Assembly (NCBI GenBank): GCA_016926735.1
Contig: JAFGOA010000225.1
Location: 1-35,581, forward strand
Origin: Promethearchaeota archaeon
GTDB lineage: Archaea > Asgardarchaeota > Lokiarchaeia > Sigyniarchaeales > SOKP01
Direction: 5' to 3'
Length of the DNA stretch: 35,581 bases
Shown here piece by piece: positions 33,729-35,581 of this stretch. Position numbers and translations under genes: made by a program. The notes under the pieces are model-generated. The model saw only the letters and a list, made by a program, of their open reading frames with translations. It ran no database searches and was not told the origin of the DNA. Position 1 is the first letter of the stretch. Each line of letters starts with the position of its first letter.

Positions 33729-33874
33729 AATTAGATGATCTCTTATTGGTTAATAATAGATCTAATATGTTTATTAAAATATTTAATCTTTTTTCAAATT
33801 GATAAATAGATTATAGTAAAAATTAATTTTATCCAAATATTTTTTATAATATTATTCTAAAGAGAATTTAAATT

Positions 33875-35119
33875 ATGAGTCGATTAGGACCAAAAAAACA
33901 AGAATATGAGAAAATCTTACTTCTTTATAGTGGTGGGCTTGATACTTCATGTATGGTAAAATGGTTACAGGAAAAATATAATGCTAAAATCTATACATTT
34001 ACAGCAGATCTAGGTCAAGAGTTTGCGGATCCATCCCGATTTAAATTAATTGAGGAAAAAGCGTATAATCTTGGAGCTGTTAAACATTTTACTATGGATT
34101 GTAAAGAATCATTTGTAAATGACTATGTTTTTCCTACTATAAAAGCAAATGGATTATATCAAGGGATATATCCACTCAGTACCGCTATCGGACGACCTCT
34201 TATTGCTATTGAAGCCGTTAAAATAGCAAAAAGGGAAAATATATCGGTTTTAGCTCATGGTTGTACAGGAAAAGGAAATGATCAGATTAGAATAAATGTT
34301 ACAGCTCAAGCATATGCTCCTGATATAGAAGTCCTTCAACCTATGATTGAATGGAATATGGGAAGAGATGAGGAAATTAGATATGCAGAAAAGAATGGAA
34401 TTCCTATCTCTAATCAAAATAAAAAGTATAGCACTGATGAAAATCTTTTTGGAAGAAGTGCAGAATGTGATATTTTAGAATATCCAAATGAAATTCCTCC
34501 AGAAGATTCTAGAGAGTGGACTATCTCTCCAAATAAGGCACCTGATAAACCAGAATATTTAAAAATAGACTTTAAAGAAGGAATTCCTGTAGGTATTAAT
34601 GGTATAAATATCAAATCAATTGATTTGATTAAAAAACTTCATGATATTGGATGTAAGCATGGAATAGGTAGAATTGAACATATGGAAGATCGAGCAATAG
34701 GATTAAAATCAAGAGAAACATATGAAGTACCTGCAGCTTTAATATTAATCAAAGCTCACAAGGATCTAGAGAAGTATGTGTGTACTAAACATGAAAACTC
34801 TTTTAAAACAATAATAGACCAAAAATGGACTGAATTAGTATATGATGGTCTTTGGGTAGATCCATTAAGAGAAGATTTGGAAGCATTCATTAATGAATTA
34901 AATAAAAAAGTCACTGGGACTGTTACTATTGAATTATTTAAAGGAAGTGCTAATGTAGTTGCCAGAGAATCTCCTTATGGATTATATGATTTAAATCTTG
35001 CCACTTATGATACAAAGAGTTCCTTTGATCAACAACTAAGCTATGGTTTTATACCTATATGGGGATTACAAAGTAGAATGGGATTTATTATTAAAAAGAA
35101 AGCTTCAGTTGAAAAATAA
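33875..35119 (+). CDS. argG: Argininosuccinate synthase
   Basis: A 414-residue protein that joins citrulline and aspartate with ATP to argininosuccinate, the penultimate step of arginine synthesis. The PP-loop LLLYSGGLDTSCMVKWL (residues about 15-31) binds ATP. YQGIYPLSTAIGRPLIA, LAHGCTGKGNDQIR (citrulline/aspartate site) and EVLQPMIEWNMGRDEEI follow as expected, then DENLFGRSAECD and EWTISP. Length is normal. The N-terminus has a short extension (MSRLGPKKQEYEK) before the first strand. ATG start with weak GAGA upstream. No other arginine gene is in the window; argH may lie beyond the right edge, but 460 bp without a gene follow. Confidence 0.96.
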   Translation: MSRLGPKKQEYEKILLLYSGGLDTSCMVKWLQEKYNAKIYTFTADLGQEFADPSRFKLIEEKAYNLGAVKHFTMDCKESFVNDYVFPTIKANGLYQGIYPLSTAIGRPLIAIEAVKIAKRENISVLAHGCTGKGNDQIRINVTAQAYAPDIEVLQPMIEWNMGRDEEIRYAEKNGIPISNQNKKYSTDENLFGRSAECDILEYPNEIPPEDSREWTISPNKAPDKPEYLKIDFKEGIPVGINGINIKSIDLIKKLHDIGCKHGIGRIEHMEDRAIGLKSRETYEVPAALILIKAHKDLEKYVCTKHENSFKTIIDQKWTELVYDGLWVDPLREDLEAFINELNKKVTGTVTIELFKGSANVVARESPYGLYDLNLATYDTKSSFDQQLSYGFIPIWGLQSRMGFIIKKKASVEK

Positions 35120-35581
35120 TTCAAAGTTTTTTTTTATATTATTATTTAAATTATTCGAGTCGGTAATGTATTATTAAAAAATAGCAGGATTTCTCCCAAA
35201 GGAAAAAAATTTATTATGTAAAACATATTAATCTATTTGTATTATGATAAAAATAATTAATAATTTTAAACTTAAGGATAAGGCCCCTTTAATGGGGTAA
35301 ATTCACATTCACTGCTAAATTTTCTAAATCTATATCTTTAAATTGATTATTAATTATTTGGATTACTTCTATTAGATTTAACAATCCATACTATTTGATA
35401 TACGATATAGTTAGAAATATAACAGTAGATATAATAAAATTACAATGTTCTTTTCAAGTGTGTATTATCTTTAGCGTAATTCAATTTAGGTTAGTAAAAT
35501 AAGCGTTACAGACGTAGGATTTAAATAAAATCTCCCCTTATAAATAAATTAATCATAAAAATAAAACAAAATATGATAAGA
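35120..35581. other. Gene-free right end of the window
   Basis: A 462-bp region with no convincing gene. GCCCC/GGGGT arms (35283-35287 and 35294-35298) form a short GC stem around TTTAAT, unusual in this AT-rich sequence. On the minus strand a 31-codon frame ending at about 35291 looks weakly coding but has no start signal. The region may carry the promoter of a gene beyond the edge. Confidence 0.35.

Noticed and set aside
35291-35395. Minus-strand 31-codon frame near the right edge
   Set aside because: It has only a TTG start, no promoter or ribosome binding site, and such a length is not rare by chance in this base composition.

Overview
The window is strongly AT-rich and archaeal, most probably from an Asgard (Lokiarchaeia-like) archaeon. 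Archaeal marks are a group II chaperonin, a CDC48 AAA+ ATPase with a C-terminal HbYX-type end, TATA boxes about 25 nt upstream of leaderless starts, TrmB-like and Lrp regulators, and a tRNA with a bulge-helix-bulge intron. The Asgard assignment is inference from a small GTPase of the FGTPG class, a longin-type protein and single-domain signalling proteins. There is no rRNA, IS element or CRISPR array.

Layout. 1-1.6 kb: Lrp/AsnC regulator and a convergent YdjM-type membrane protein. 1.75-2.3 kb: no gene, but a TATA box followed by a roughly 500-nt, locally GC-richer stretch full of nested inverted repeats and ending in a hairpin plus T-run, which I read as an unrecognised structured RNA. 2.36-2.76 kb: two tiny minus-strand genes, one with four cysteines. 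2.95-4.54 kb: thermosome subunit. 4.76-6.28 kb: an 8-TM sensor-like membrane protein paired with a longin-type protein. 6.29-10.86 kb: a duplicated divergent module, membrane-anchored methyltransferase (-) / TrmB-like regulator (+), twice, then a DUF998-like membrane protein; the second divergent promoter holds a perfect 12-6-12 palindrome. 11.1-14.4 kb: GTP-type PEP carboxykinase, OsmC-like protein, small GTPase with Leu at the catalytic Gln position. 14.8-18.4 kb: an unknown membrane protein, then metV and metF. 18.7-24.1 kb: multi-PAS histidine kinase, NPPY-type DNA methyltransferase, MetE-core protein. 24.3-28.6 kb: a probable operon Hsp20 - CDC48 - winged-helix protein - HExxH protein. 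28.8-35.1 kb: polyferredoxin, tRNA-Pro(TGG) with a D-loop intron, ADP-ribosylglycohydrolase homologue, two single-domain response regulators with a second PAS histidine kinase, and argininosuccinate synthase.

How it fits together. Four blocks concern one-carbon and central metabolism (MetV/MetF, MetE-core, polyferredoxin, PEPCK), fitting a Wood-Ljungdahl-using anaerobe. Protein quality control is represented by thermosome and the Hsp20-CDC48 block. Signalling is represented by two kinases with nearly identical 3' ends, two receiver-only proteins, a GTPase and a longin protein.

Translation signals. Several genes use a GTGA or GTTGA Shine-Dalgarno core 4-8 nt before the start. That rule exposes apparent non-canonical starts: ATT for metF (strong), CTG for the first kinase (good), perhaps ATT for the polyferredoxin, and a 12-codon leader ORF overlapping the Hsp20 start.
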